Of a DNA stretch of 64,000 nucleotides, positions 1-9,409 are shown piece by piece. Below the pieces are notes generated by a model that saw only the letters and a program-made list of their open reading frames with translations, did not search any database and was not told the origin of the DNA. How positions within the stretch are numbered: position 1 is the first letter of the stretch; the number at the start of each line of letters is the position of its first letter. The DNA is from Chitinophagaceae bacterium (lineage in GTDB: Bacteria > Bacteroidota > Bacteroidia > Chitinophagales > UBA10324), in contig JADKFU010000002.1 in assembly GCA_016717285.1 (NCBI GenBank), positions 186,001 to 250,000 on the forward strand, given 5' to 3'. Both the position numbers and the translations under genes were made by a program.

Positions 1-1644
1 CACTGGTAAATCATTGATCACAATACTTTTGATAATAGTATCTGAACAACCGTTTGAATTGGTTGCAATTAACTGAACTGAAAATGTTCCGTCAGTGGCA
101 AATGCATGTTCCGGCGAAGGCTCCGTAGATGTAACACCATCACCAAAATTCCAATCCCAGGATGAAATTTCTGTTGATGGATCAGTGACCGTTTGATCAA
201 GAAATGAAACGGGTTGATTCTCACAGTGCACAATGGAAGTAATAAATCCTGCCACAATGCAATTGCCAATAGTAGTATCAGCGCAAGTAGCAAAAGCGGA
301 AGTGTTTCCTTCAGCATCAGTAACGGTTGCCGTCACAGATCCGGAGATCGCAGCATTATAAATAAATGCTCCGTTTGCATTTGCTGTTACTGTTGCGATG
401 TGGTTCTTTCCTTCACAAAAAGTGCAGGTATCATTTGCAAATATTTCTACAATGCCATTCGGAACAGTGGTTCCTGCAATCCCCGAAGCAGTTACAATCG
501 ATAACTGTGGTGCGTTAATATTACTGTTTGCGCCATTGAGTTTAATGCCTCCGGATCCGGAAACGGCAGAATTACAATAGATCCGGTTTCTTGTTATGGT
601 GTTTCGCTGGCAGGTTGCATTTTGAAAAGCAATCGCTTCCTGACCGTTTTTCGCGATTGTGTTGCCTTTTAATAATTCACCGCCAATAACATTGTCTGTA
701 GATCCAAAATTAAAATAGATACCGTTGGTGCCATTGCCCAGTGGTTCACCTGTTATGGTCAAACCAATCACATTTCCTTCGATGGCTGAATTGGAGAGCA
801 CCCCGTAAATACCGGCATTTGTATTTCCTGAAATTACGTTTTGTTCGAACAACGAGTCACCACCAATCTCAATATTGTTGTTGACGCCAGTGCAGTAAAT
901 GCCGTATGCATTGGGTTGTGCAATCAGTCCGGCAGGGTTGGTGCCGATATTATTGCTGTTGACATCTACGAAAGTCGCGTTCTGCAATTTGATGCCATAG
1001 TTATTTCCGGAGATGACATTATTGGCAAGCAGTGTTTTTCCTCCAATGCTCACGAGGTAAGTATTAACAATCTGAATTCCATCACCTGTTGCACCGGTCA
1101 TCATCACGCCCATTGTATCCACACCAATCAGGTTACCCTGCAATGCAGCATGATTGGTAAATTGAATGGAAATGGCTGAAGTGCTACAGTTTAGGATCAC
1201 ATTGCCTTTTTGAATGGCACCTATTTTAACATAGGTACCCAAAACAGTGATGCCGTTTATGAAATTATGAATAAAAAAACCATACACTTCACATGAATCT
1301 GCAGCGAACAAAAATGCCTGGTTCAATCCTGCTACCTGAGTGGTAAGTTGAATACGGGTATAAGTAATCCCAAACGCGTTTCCTGCGCCTTGTGTGGTGG
1401 CATCAATAATTGTTGGACCGCTGACATCAGGCAATAGTGACTCAAGTGTTATAGTTCTTGACAGCACATCAGAATCGGGAATGGAGAATTCAATCTTGTC
1501 AGGTCCAACATGATTATTAGCATCAGTTATTGCCTGACGAAGTGAACCCTCACCACTATCAGCATTATTTACAACAGTGTATATATCTGCTTTAGCGAAT
1601 TGAAAAGCTACGAGCAACGAGCAAAGTATGAGTTTGAATTTCAT
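1..1644 (-). CDS. Secreted parallel beta-helix/PKD protein, partial (C-terminus off left edge)
   Basis: The reading frame is open from an ATG at 1644 to the window edge, giving at least 548 residues; the stop lies outside. A signal peptide (residues 1-19) is followed by a CSLREA-like start (GEGSLRQAI), then a long stretch rich in N-V-I-x-G-N repeats, as expected for a right-handed parallel beta-helix. A PKD-type domain with the motif SWDWNFGDG follows. Order and wording closely resemble the next gene upstream (1673-4342), so the two are tandem paralogues. By analogy, more PKD domains and a T9SS sorting tail should lie beyond the edge. It is probably an exported surface or adhesion protein; no enzymatic role can be assigned. 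Confidence 0.85.
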   Translation of the reverse strand, partial: MKFKLILCSLLVAFQFAKADIYTVVNNADSGEGSLRQAITDANNHVGPDKIEFSIPDSDVLSRTITLESLLPDVSGPTIIDATTQGAGNAFGITYTRIQLTTQVAGLNQAFLFAADSCEVYGFFIHNFINGITVLGTYVKIGAIQKGNVILNCSTSAISIQFTNHAALQGNLIGVDTMGVMMTGATGDGIQIVNTYLVSIGGKTLLANNVISGNNYGIKLQNATFVDVNSNNIGTNPAGLIAQPNAYGIYCTGVNNNIEIGGDSLFEQNVISGNTNAGIYGVLSNSAIEGNVIGLTITGEPLGNGTNGIYFNFGSTDNVIGGELLKGNTIAKNGQEAIAFQNATCQRNTITRNRIYCNSAVSGSGGIKLNGANSNINAPQLSIVTASGIAGTTVPNGIVEIFANDTCTFCEGKNHIATVTANANGAFIYNAAISGSVTATVTDAEGNTSAFATCADTTIGNCIVAGFITSIVHCENQPVSFLDQTVTDPSTEISSWDWNFGDGVTSTEPSPEHAFATDGTFSVQLIATNSNGCSDTIIKSIVINDLPV

Positions 1645-1672
1645 TTTATGATAATTTAAATAGTAAAGTTGT

Positions 1673-4342
1673 TTAAGGATTCAGTATAAGTATTTTCTTC
1701 ATATAAATTTTATCATCCACATTCATTTCCAAATAATATAAACCATTTGCAGTATTGGGCAACAGAAGTTCCAAAACTGATGTGTTCAAGTTTAAACCCT
1801 TCCAGCTTTTTAATTCTATTCCAATAGTATTTACCAGGCGAACTGATTGAATAGCTGCTGAAGCGGGCAGATTGTCGATGATAATTCTGTCGGTAGCGGG
1901 ATTCGGGTATACAGTTGTATTGCCCAACCATTCCGGTTCATCCACACCCACAATCACGAATACATTTTTACAAGTCGTATCATTGATTCCACAGGTATTG
2001 TCAATTACAATCATGCAGACAAGGTAATTGTCTGTTGTTGCAAAAGTGTGGGTTGGACTCACCTGATTGCTGGTGCTGCCATCACCGAATTTCCATTTCA
2101 CATCAAAATCTGCAGGGAATACAGATGTGTTGGTAAAAAACACGGTATTGCCTGAAACAATGAAAGTAAAATCGGCATCGCCGCCAGCAATTACTTCTAC
2201 TGTTTTAGTAATTGTTGAGGCGCAACCAAGGCTATTTTCCACGATTAATTCCACGGTGTAGATGCCCTCTGCAAGATAAGTATGCGAAGGGTCTTGCAGA
2301 ATGCTGGTATCACCATCACCGAAATTCCAGTGCCATGAAACAATGCTGTCTCCTATGCCTGCTGTTGAAAGATCAGTAAAAACCGCCGGTTGTAATGGGC
2401 ATAAAAGTGGTAAAACTGAAAAATCTGCAGTCGGTGCAGCCTGTATGTTTACGATTAAAGTATCTGTTCCCGGGCAACCATCGCTGTTTAATACAGACAT
2501 TACCACCGTGTAAAATCCAGGATCAGCATAGGCATAGTCAAACTCATTAAAGAAAGAAGTAGTGCCATTGCCAAGATCCCAGGCCCAAGAAACGATGAAG
2601 GTGCCGCTACTCGGAATAGAAACGTCCTTAAAATGCAATAATGTGCCAATGCAACCAACGCTGTCGGCAGAAATAATCGTGTTGATGCCTTCAGCAATGG
2701 TGATAATCTGTGAAGTGGTGTCGGTGCAACCGCTTGAACTTCCCACCACCAGTTGTACTGTGTAACTGCCGGGTAAGGCATATACATGCGAGGGATTGGT
2801 TTCCGTAGAAAAGTTGCCATCTCCAAAATCCCAGTTCCAGGAGTTGATGGTAAGCCCCGGAGCAGGTAGTGACTGATCTGTAAATGTAATATTGACATTG
2901 CTGCATGCAGCGCTGGATGACGCTGAAAAACCGGAGATAATACAACTGGTGCTTGAGGTATCCTGGCAAGTTGCAAAAGCGGAGGTGTTTCCGGCATCGT
3001 CATTGGAAGTAGCGGTTACCTTACCTGAAGATGCAACGTTGACAATAAAAACACCGGTCGCATCCACTTGAACCGTGGTAAGAAAATTAGCACCTTCGCA
3101 ATTCTCGCATTCGCTTGCTGCGTAAACATCTATCTGGGCGTATGGTTGTGCATATCCTGAAATATAGGTTGGTGTTACAATCACAATATTTGGAGGCAGT
3201 ATGCCCTGATTGCCACCGTTAGTAACGATGCCACCGGTTCCTGTTAGCTGTGAATTGCAAAAAATACGATTGGTACGTATGGAGATGTTTTTTACGCCAT
3301 CATTCTGAAAATACACCGCTTCACTTCCATTGTAAGCAATTACATTCCCAACACCCGCAGTAGTTCCACCGACTACGTTATCGTGAGAAAGATTGCGGAA
3401 ATAGATGCCATAGGTTCCATTGCCCAGGGGCAAAGTACCTGAGGCGTCAACACCTATATAGTTTCCATCTATCAGTGATGAGTAGATTTCCAGATCAAAC
3501 CCCGCAGCGCTATTTCCTGAAATCAGGTTTCTCTCCTTCACTGAATCACCACCAATTTCACAGTTATAAGTTCCCTGTGTCATCACAATTCCATTGGTGT
3601 TGGGCACTGCCATCGCTCCATTATAATCCGTGCCGATGTAATTACCCTGGATGTCAATGAATTTACTGTCCGCGATATAAAGCCCATTATTGTTTCCGGA
3701 TATAGTATTGCGTACACCCGCTTGTTTTCCCCCAATGGTAATTTTCTTTGATCCTGATATGTAAATGCCGTTTGCCAATGGAGCAGCGCCTGCAGCTCCC
3801 AGGGTATCGGTACCAACAAACAGGGAAAGAAATGAACCGGTGATGACATTGGTTACTTTTATACAGTTGGAAGTACAATCATTAATTACATTGCCAAAAT
3901 TTACTGCCCCAAACTTAAAATCGCCTCCAGTGATAATTACACCGTCAACAAAATGATGGATATACAAACCATACACCTCACAATCCGCCGCGGCAATCAC
4001 AATGGCTGAAGGAATATAATCAGCGGCTTTGATCTGAATTTTTGCATTGGTGATTCCAAAACTAACGCCCACGGGCTGTGAAGTTCCGTCTATCACCAAT
4101 GGATCCGTAATGGAAGGCAGCGGGAAAATAGCGCTGAGCGTAATTGTTCTGCTGGTCACACTTCCTACAGGAATATTAAAATATACGGAGTCTTTGCCCA
4201 CATGACTGTTTGCGCTGGTGATTGCGCCACCTAAAGATCCTGTTCCGCTCGGGTTGTTATTGGTTACAAAATAGACGTTAGCAAGTGATGAGTCTACAAA
4301 AAAAGCGCACAGCAACACACTAAGGAGGAGAATTCTTTTCAT
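1673..4342 (-). CDS. Secreted beta-helix protein with four PKD domains and T9SS sorting tail
   Basis: This 889-residue protein starts with a signal peptide (about 1-21) and a CSLREA-like motif (GTGSLGGAI). A beta-helix region (about 60-390) carries repeated N-x-I-S-G-N and I-G-G segments. Four PKD domains follow (about 470-800), recognisable by WNWDFGDG, WAWDLGNG, WHWNFGDG and VKWKFGDG. The last ~85 residues form a type A T9SS C-terminal domain beginning with VYPNPATDRI and ending in a basic/hydrophobic tail (MKKILILNP). PKD domains and the sorting tail indicate cell-surface or extracellular location. Only 28 bases separate its stop from the start of the paralogous gene downstream, so the pair may be co-transcribed. 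The ligand or substrate is unknown. Confidence 0.9.
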   Translation of the reverse strand: MKRILLLSVLLCAFFVDSSLANVYFVTNNNPSGTGSLGGAITSANSHVGKDSVYFNIPVGSVTSRTITLSAIFPLPSITDPLVIDGTSQPVGVSFGITNAKIQIKAADYIPSAIVIAAADCEVYGLYIHHFVDGVIITGGDFKFGAVNFGNVINDCTSNCIKVTNVITGSFLSLFVGTDTLGAAGAAPLANGIYISGSKKITIGGKQAGVRNTISGNNNGLYIADSKFIDIQGNYIGTDYNGAMAVPNTNGIVMTQGTYNCEIGGDSVKERNLISGNSAAGFDLEIYSSLIDGNYIGVDASGTLPLGNGTYGIYFRNLSHDNVVGGTTAGVGNVIAYNGSEAVYFQNDGVKNISIRTNRIFCNSQLTGTGGIVTNGGNQGILPPNIVIVTPTYISGYAQPYAQIDVYAASECENCEGANFLTTVQVDATGVFIVNVASSGKVTATSNDDAGNTSAFATCQDTSSTSCIISGFSASSSAACSNVNITFTDQSLPAPGLTINSWNWDFGDGNFSTETNPSHVYALPGSYTVQLVVGSSSGCTDTTSQIITIAEGINTIISADSVGCIGTLLHFKDVSIPSSGTFIVSWAWDLGNGTTSFFNEFDYAYADPGFYTVVMSVLNSDGCPGTDTLIVNIQAAPTADFSVLPLLCPLQPAVFTDLSTAGIGDSIVSWHWNFGDGDTSILQDPSHTYLAEGIYTVELIVENSLGCASTITKTVEVIAGGDADFTFIVSGNTVFFTNTSVFPADFDVKWKFGDGSTSNQVSPTHTFATTDNYLVCMIVIDNTCGINDTTCKNVFVIVGVDEPEWLGNTTVYPNPATDRIIIDNLPASAAIQSVRLVNTIGIELKSWKGLNLNTSVLELLLPNTANGLYYLEMNVDDKIYMKKILILNP

Positions 4343-4548
4343 GAGTATAAAATTTCGGCGAAGTTAAAACAAAGTGACTGTAAATCATTAAGTTGGTAGC
4401 AATTCATAGTGTATTATCAGGTTTTTAAAGCGAAAAAAGCAAAAATTACTTTCGAATTTCCATTAGCTGCCGCTTTGATTCAGGAATTTCAATCACAACA
4501 CCTGCCAAACTATCAACCCAATGAACTTCCCGGTGAAAAAATTAAGCC

Positions 4549-4587
4549 AAAAAAAAACGGGATGCGTTTTATAGCAACCCGTTTTTT
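4549..4587 (-). terminator. Intrinsic terminator after the HtrA protease gene
   Basis: An 8-bp stem (AAAACGGG with CCCGTTTT) has an inner TGC/GCA pairing. On the minus strand it is followed by a run of nine T residues, just downstream of the protease stop codon. On the plus strand the right arm also ends in a T run, so it may work in both directions. Confidence 0.75.
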
Positions 4588-4605
4588 AATAAAAGTGGCT
4601 TACGG

Positions 4606-6090
4606 TCAGAGTCCAAAGGCATAAAAATATTGTCCCGGATAATCGGGATACCGGCCTTCAATCATTACGCCTCCTTTTTTATTAGCAAGAATTGATTTCA
4701 AATCATCTACGGTATTTACCGGTTTGTTATCAATCTTGGTGATGATAAATCCTTCCCGCATATTCGTATTGCTGCTCAGTTTACCATCGGATAATTTACT
4801 CACCCGCACACCTCCTGTCAATCCCATATCTTTCAGGTCCTTATCGCTGAGATTCTCAAATTCTGCACCGAGTGCGGAAACAACAGAGGTATCATCCTTT
4901 TTAAGATATGAAGTGTTGCCTTCGTTATTTTTCAGTATTACATCTACCGTTTTTTCTTTGTTATCACGAAGATAGGTAATAGTGATTTTGTCTCCAGGAT
5001 GATAACGGGACACTTGTTCCTGCAATTCAGGTGAAGTATTAACAGCAGCACTATTTACTTTCGTAATGATATCACCTGATTTCAGTCCCGCTGCATCTCC
5101 TGCACCACCCGATTTTACACCGTCGACATAAACACCAGACAGGCTTTTCGCATCAAGTCCTTTTGATTTTGCAAGTTCAGCATTGAGAGTCGCAATTTGA
5201 ACACCCAGGAAACCGCGTTGCACCATTCCGAATTTCATAAGGTCATTCACAACCTTGGATACAATATTAACAGGCACAGCAAATGAATAACCTGCAAAGG
5301 TTCCGGTTGGAGTAGCAATGGCAGAATTAATACCGATCAATTGTCCATTTGTATTCACTAAAGCACCGCCGCTGTTGCCCGGATTTACAGCCGCGTCTGT
5401 TTGAATAAAGGACTCCACAGCGCTAGTGTCTCTGCTCCTCAACAAATTAATGTTGCGCCCTTTGGCACTCACAATACCTGCAGTTACAGTAGATTCAAGA
5501 TTGAACGGGTTGCCGACAGCCAACACCCATTCACCAACTTCCACTGAATCTGAATTGCCAAACGAAATAAACGGAAGGTCCTTTTCATCGATCTTGAGCA
5601 AAGCAATATCAGTGGAAGGATCTGTACCAATCACTTTCGCAACATAGCTTTGTTTATCGGCAAGAATTACTTCAATCTTATCTCCGTCATCCACCACATG
5701 GTTATTGGTAACAATATAGCCATCATCAGAAATGATAACACCGGAACCGGATGACTCAGAAGGTTGCTGCTGTCCAAACGGTGAAAACTGATCTCCAAAG
5801 AAATCTCTGAAAGGATTGTATTGATCATTTCTGGAAACCTGGCGGGGAGCATAACTGGTCTTAATGTGTACCACACCAGGAGTTGTACGTTTTGCGGCAT
5901 AACGGAAATCGAGCGTTGACGGTAATTCACTGGCACCGGAATAACTAACCTGCGCAAAGCGGGCAGAAGCTGCCTGCTTTTCTTCAAATGTTCGTTGTTG
6001 GTTGTTATCAAAATAGCGGTAGGCTCCAACAGTGACCAAAGCACTGATCATGGCGACAAATGCGGTAAGGCCGAGTTTTTTCAAATTCAT
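4606..6090 (-). CDS. degP: DegP/HtrA-type periplasmic serine protease with two PDZ domains
   Basis: This 494-residue Do-family protease degrades or refolds misfolded envelope proteins. A signal anchor spans about residues 5-23. The trypsin-like domain shows the full triad: His131 (TNNHVVDDG), Asp161 (STDIALLKI) and Ser240 (NPGNSGGAL). Two PDZ domains follow at about 290-385 and 400-494; the second is clear but short. Length and domain order match bacterial DegP/DegQ. The gene is divergent from dapF across about 255 bp, and a strong terminator follows it. Whether it is the DegP, DegQ or DegS orthologue cannot be told, because Bacteroidota usually carry few copies. Confidence 0.93.
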   Translation of the reverse strand: MNLKKLGLTAFVAMISALVTVGAYRYFDNNQQRTFEEKQAASARFAQVSYSGASELPSTLDFRYAAKRTTPGVVHIKTSYAPRQVSRNDQYNPFRDFFGDQFSPFGQQQPSESSGSGVIISDDGYIVTNNHVVDDGDKIEVILADKQSYVAKVIGTDPSTDIALLKIDEKDLPFISFGNSDSVEVGEWVLAVGNPFNLESTVTAGIVSAKGRNINLLRSRDTSAVESFIQTDAAVNPGNSGGALVNTNGQLIGINSAIATPTGTFAGYSFAVPVNIVSKVVNDLMKFGMVQRGFLGVQIATLNAELAKSKGLDAKSLSGVYVDGVKSGGAGDAAGLKSGDIITKVNSAAVNTSPELQEQVSRYHPGDKITITYLRDNKEKTVDVILKNNEGNTSYLKKDDTSVVSALGAEFENLSDKDLKDMGLTGGVRVSKLSDGKLSSNTNMREGFIITKIDNKPVNTVDDLKSILANKKGGVMIEGRYPDYPGQYFYAFGL

Positions 6091-6345
6091 AGTTTTTTTG
6101 TTTTTTAGAATGTGCGGGGTTTGTCAAAAAATATGCCTCGAAGAACGAATGTAGGGTAGTTAAATTTCCTGAAACATCATTTTAACTAAACTTTAACCGG
6201 CAATCCATTTCAGGCTCCTCTGTAAATTTAAAACAGATTCTGAAAAAAGGTACACAATACAGGAAAGTTCTTACCCTTCTTTTTGTTCTGCAATCAATTG
6301 AAATAAAGTTGTTTGAAAAACTCAACTTTGCTGCGATTCAAGAGC

Positions 6346-7134
6346 ATGAAACTTACATTCGAAAAATACCATGGTGCAGGCAATGATTTTATTCTTGTCG
6401 ATAACCGGCAACATCATTTTCCAAAGGAAGCAACATTGATCGCGAAACTCTGTGACCGAAGGCTCGGAATAGGCGCTGACGGATTAATTTTGATAGAACG
6501 CCATCCTGATTTTGATTTTGAAATGCATTACTACAATGCTGATGGCGGTCTCGGTTCAATGTGCGGAAATGGTGGCAGATGTGCAGTCATTTTTGCAAAA
6601 GAAACAGGACATTTTAGTCAGTCAACTGCCACTTTTATGGCGATCGACGGAATTCATACCGCAACTATTATCAACCATAGCCTGGTGAAAATTTCGATGA
6701 CACCGGTTACTAAAATTTCGAAAGCAGGCAGCGATTATGTCTTGGATACAGGTTCTCCGCATTATGTAAGGTTTACCAAAAATGTGGATGATGTGGATGT
6801 ATTAGCAGAAGGGAAAAAAATAAGGTATGGCTCTACCTACCGTGAAAAAGGAATCAATGTGAATTTTGCTACACTGTCCGGAGATGAATGCAGCATGCGT
6901 ACCTATGAACGTGGTGTGGAGAATGAAACATTGTCTTGCGGAACCGGAACGGTGGCAGTTGCCATTGCAGCATCCTTACAATTGAAGAATGAAACCGTTA
7001 ATCAGGAATACCTGGTAGCTGCACCCGGAGGAAAGTTGAAGGTGTATTTCACAAAAGAATCGCCGGAACATTTTACTAACCTATTTTTAGAAGGTCCGGT
7101 GCAAAAAGTATTTCAGGGTCAATTGGAAATATAG
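6346..7134 (+). CDS. dapF: Diaminopimelate epimerase
   Basis: It interconverts LL- and meso-diaminopimelate in the lysine and peptidoglycan pathway. The two catalytic cysteines are present: Cys73 in MCGNGGRC and Cys198 in LSCGTGTVAVA. The family start KYHGAGNDF is at residues 7-15. The ATG at 6346 is preferred over an upstream in-frame TTG because it yields the usual N-terminus and a typical length of 262 residues. A 7-bp inverted repeat (AAAGTTG/CAACTTT, 6305-6329) lies just upstream and may be regulatory. The gene converges on fmt with a 9-bp gap. lysA of the same pathway is at 62120. Confidence 0.96.
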   Translation: MKLTFEKYHGAGNDFILVDNRQHHFPKEATLIAKLCDRRLGIGADGLILIERHPDFDFEMHYYNADGGLGSMCGNGGRCAVIFAKETGHFSQSTATFMAIDGIHTATIINHSLVKISMTPVTKISKAGSDYVLDTGSPHYVRFTKNVDDVDVLAEGKKIRYGSTYREKGINVNFATLSGDECSMRTYERGVENETLSCGTGTVAVAIAASLQLKNETVNQEYLVAAPGGKLKVYFTKESPEHFTNLFLEGPVQKVFQGQLEI

Positions 7135-7143
7135 CGTCAGCTC

Positions 7144-8082
7144 TTATCCGTTGTCAATGCGAAAACCACGCAAAAACTCCTTTACCTCCATTTGTTTTTT
7201 CCCCTCCATTTTCAATGTTTCTACCGCAATAAAACCATCTGCCGCAGCAAAATGAAGGAATGTTTTACCATCCGTAGCTATTGCTCCCGGAGAAAGTGCA
7301 TGCTGTGCCCTTATTTTTTTTGCGGAAAGAATCTTCAGGACTTTTCCATTCAATAAAGTATATGCAGCAGGAGAAGGCGACAATCCACGTATTTGATTGA
7401 AGATGACTGATACGGGTTGCTGCCAATCAATGGAGCAATTAGCGTTGAAAAGTTTCGGCGCTTTTCTCAAGTCACTATTTTCCTGCTGTGCTATTTGAGG
7501 ATAGCTTTCTGTTTCGATCGCCTGTACTGTTTTCAAAACCAATGCTGCGCCAACGAGCTTCATCCGGTCGTGCAACATTCCCGCTGTTTCATTTTCTCCT
7601 ATGGCAATTTTTTCCTGGAATAGAATTTTGCCAGTATCAATTTCATGTTGCAGAAAGAAAGTAGTGACTCCTGTTTCTGTTTCTCCATTGATGATGGCCC
7701 AGTTAATCGGTGCTGCACCGCGATATTGGGGAAGCAGCGAGCCATGCAGGTTGAAGGTTCCGATGGCAGGAAGTTGCCAAACCAATTCCGGCAACATTCT
7801 AAACGCGACTACAATTTGAAGATCGGGTTTTAATTCTTTCAGGTTATTTAAAAAAGAGGGATCTTTAAGTTTAACAGGCTGCAACACCTTTAATCCATTT
7901 TCAATCGCAAATTTCTTTATGGCCGATTGCTGCAACTGCATTCCACGGCCTGCCGGTTTATCCGGTGCAGTTACAACAGCCACCATGTTGTAATCATGTT
8001 CCAGTAAAACCTGAAGCGATGGAACCGCAAACTCCGGCGTTCCCATAAACACAATCCTCAATTTCTTTCCTCTTTCAACCAT
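7144..8082 (-). CDS. fmt: Methionyl-tRNA formyltransferase
   Basis: It formylates initiator Met-tRNA using 10-formyltetrahydrofolate. The N-terminal Rossmann-type domain starts with IVFMGTPEFAVPSL. The folate-site motif HGSLLPQYRGAAPINWAI and the RGLSPSPAAYT segment of the C-terminal domain are present. The ATG at 8082 gives 312 residues, the usual length; an in-frame TTG ten codons upstream adds sequence that is not conserved in the family. The gene lies downstream of the NamZ-like gene on the same strand with a 55-bp gap that holds a short 8-bp repeat array. Confidence 0.96.
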   Translation of the reverse strand: MVERGKKLRIVFMGTPEFAVPSLQVLLEHDYNMVAVVTAPDKPAGRGMQLQQSAIKKFAIENGLKVLQPVKLKDPSFLNNLKELKPDLQIVVAFRMLPELVWQLPAIGTFNLHGSLLPQYRGAAPINWAIINGETETGVTTFFLQHEIDTGKILFQEKIAIGENETAGMLHDRMKLVGAALVLKTVQAIETESYPQIAQQENSDLRKAPKLFNANCSIDWQQPVSVIFNQIRGLSPSPAAYTLLNGKVLKILSAKKIRAQHALSPGAIATDGKTFLHFAAADGFIAVETLKMEGKKQMEVKEFLRGFRIDNG

Positions 8083-8113
8083 AATTTTACCAGTAACACT
8101 GATAAGCGTCAAT

Positions 8114-8137
8114 TCAAAAATTTAACAGTTTAACAAT
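8114..8137. repeat. Short phased 8-bp array between fmt and the NamZ-like gene
   Basis: On the minus strand this reads TGTTAAAC, TGTTAAAT, TTTTGAAT in strict 8-bp phase. The units resemble those of the large repeat at 61813-62014 but lack a hairpin arm. It begins directly after the NamZ-like stop codon. Confidence 0.5.
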
Positions 8138-9355
8138 TTATTGTCCTTCAAAATCCCGATACAACAAATACTTTTTTCGCAAAACCTTGAACTCTGATAA
8201 AGCTGGCTCCCAACTTCTTCTTATTTCCATCTCCGGCGTTCCCTTTTCAATTTGTTTTCTCAATTGATCAGTGCCTGCAAGCTTATCAAAAAACGAGGTA
8301 AAGAATTTATCTTTTTCCGGATACGAAGTGTAAAAATCCGAAAGCCAATGGAGCATCAGTCGTGGATTTTCTTTAAAATAACCGGTATTCAATCCAGTTA
8401 GATCAAAACCCTTGCAAGTTTGATTCAGGTAAGGTGGGTTTTTTGCGCCTGGTAAACTCTTCGGATTGAATTCCGCATTGCCTTTTGTAAATCCCGGATA
8501 TCCAATAATTGAAAACGGACGATCAGTACCGCGTCCCACACTCACCGGTGTGCCTTCAAAAAAGCAAATGGAAGGATAAAGGTGAATAGCATTCATGCTG
8601 CGGAGATTCGGGGATGGATTAACAGGCAAAGTATAAAAGGTGGAATGATCATATCCTTCACACAAAACATAACTGAAAGCGCAAACTTTTTTTGTAGCGA
8701 GCCATTGCTCGCCGGTCAGCATCTGCGCATATTCTGCAGGCGTCATGCCATATACAACCGGCACAGGATCCATTCCAACAAAGGAGCTGAATTCCGGTCT
8801 TAGCACCGGCCCGTCCACATAATATCCATTTGGATCAGGCCGATCAAGCACTAAAAGAGGAATATTATTTTCAGCGCATGCTTCTACCACATAATGCAAT
8901 GTAGAGACATACGTATAGAATCTGACACCCACATCTTGAATGTCGTAAATAACCAGGTCAATTCCTGCTAAATCTTCAGTAGTGGGTTTTAACTTCTGGC
9001 CATAGATGGAAACAATTGGAATGTTTGTTTTTGAATCTACTGCGCCTGTAATATTTTCACCGGCATCTGCATCGCCTCTGAATCCATGCTCAGGTGCAAA
9101 TATTTTTTTTATCTGAATGCCCAGGTCAAGTAAAGTATCAGCGAGGTGTTTCTTTCCGACTAAAGAAGTTTGATTGACGACCAACGCTATTTTTTTTCCT
9201 TTCAGCGAATCAACATACTGATCCATTCTCTCTGCGCCAACAATCACTTGAGCACAAGAGATTGCCGGACGAAGACATTGGGAAAAAGTGATGATCAGAA
9301 GAAAGAAGAATGTCTTGCAAAAATCGGAAGTAAGATGGGAACTGCTTATTTGCAT
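8138..9355 (-). CDS. DUF1343/NamZ-like exo-beta-N-acetylmuramidase, secreted
   Basis: This 405-residue protein has a signal peptide (about 1-36, ending near ISCAQ). The DUF1343 fold shows IALVVNQTSLVGK, FAPEHGFRGDADAG, DIQDVGVRFYTY and LDRPDPNGYYVDGPVL. A DUF1343 member, Bacillus NamZ, removes terminal N-acetylmuramic acid from peptidoglycan fragments, so a periplasmic cell-wall recycling role is inferred. EHGFRGD and the DxxDVG segment are the most conserved parts. The gene is divergent from the permease at 9410 with only 54 bp between starts. No other MurNAc recycling gene is next to it. Confidence 0.85.
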   Translation of the reverse strand: MQISSSHLTSDFCKTFFFLLIITFSQCLRPAISCAQVIVGAERMDQYVDSLKGKKIALVVNQTSLVGKKHLADTLLDLGIQIKKIFAPEHGFRGDADAGENITGAVDSKTNIPIVSIYGQKLKPTTEDLAGIDLVIYDIQDVGVRFYTYVSTLHYVVEACAENNIPLLVLDRPDPNGYYVDGPVLRPEFSSFVGMDPVPVVYGMTPAEYAQMLTGEQWLATKKVCAFSYVLCEGYDHSTFYTLPVNPSPNLRSMNAIHLYPSICFFEGTPVSVGRGTDRPFSIIGYPGFTKGNAEFNPKSLPGAKNPPYLNQTCKGFDLTGLNTGYFKENPRLMLHWLSDFYTSYPEKDKFFTSFFDKLAGTDQLRKQIEKGTPEMEIRRSWEPALSEFKVLRKKYLLYRDFEGQ

Positions 9356-9380
9356 AAATTTAGCGCTGAGATTAATGTGC

Positions 9381-9388
9381 CAAAGGTA
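9381..9388 (-). promoter_or_regulatory. Candidate -7 element (TACCTTTG) for the NamZ-like gene
   Basis: It matches the Bacteroidota -7 consensus TAnnTTTG about 25 bp upstream of the start codon. No clear TTG -33 element is seen at the right distance. Confidence 0.45.
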
Positions 9389-9409
9389 AAATAACTGGCC
9401 GCCCTCGTA

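Noticed and set aside
4409..4624. 71-residue frame on the plus strand
   Set aside because: It runs through an intrinsic terminator into the antisense end of the protease gene, has no recognisable features and is low in complexity.
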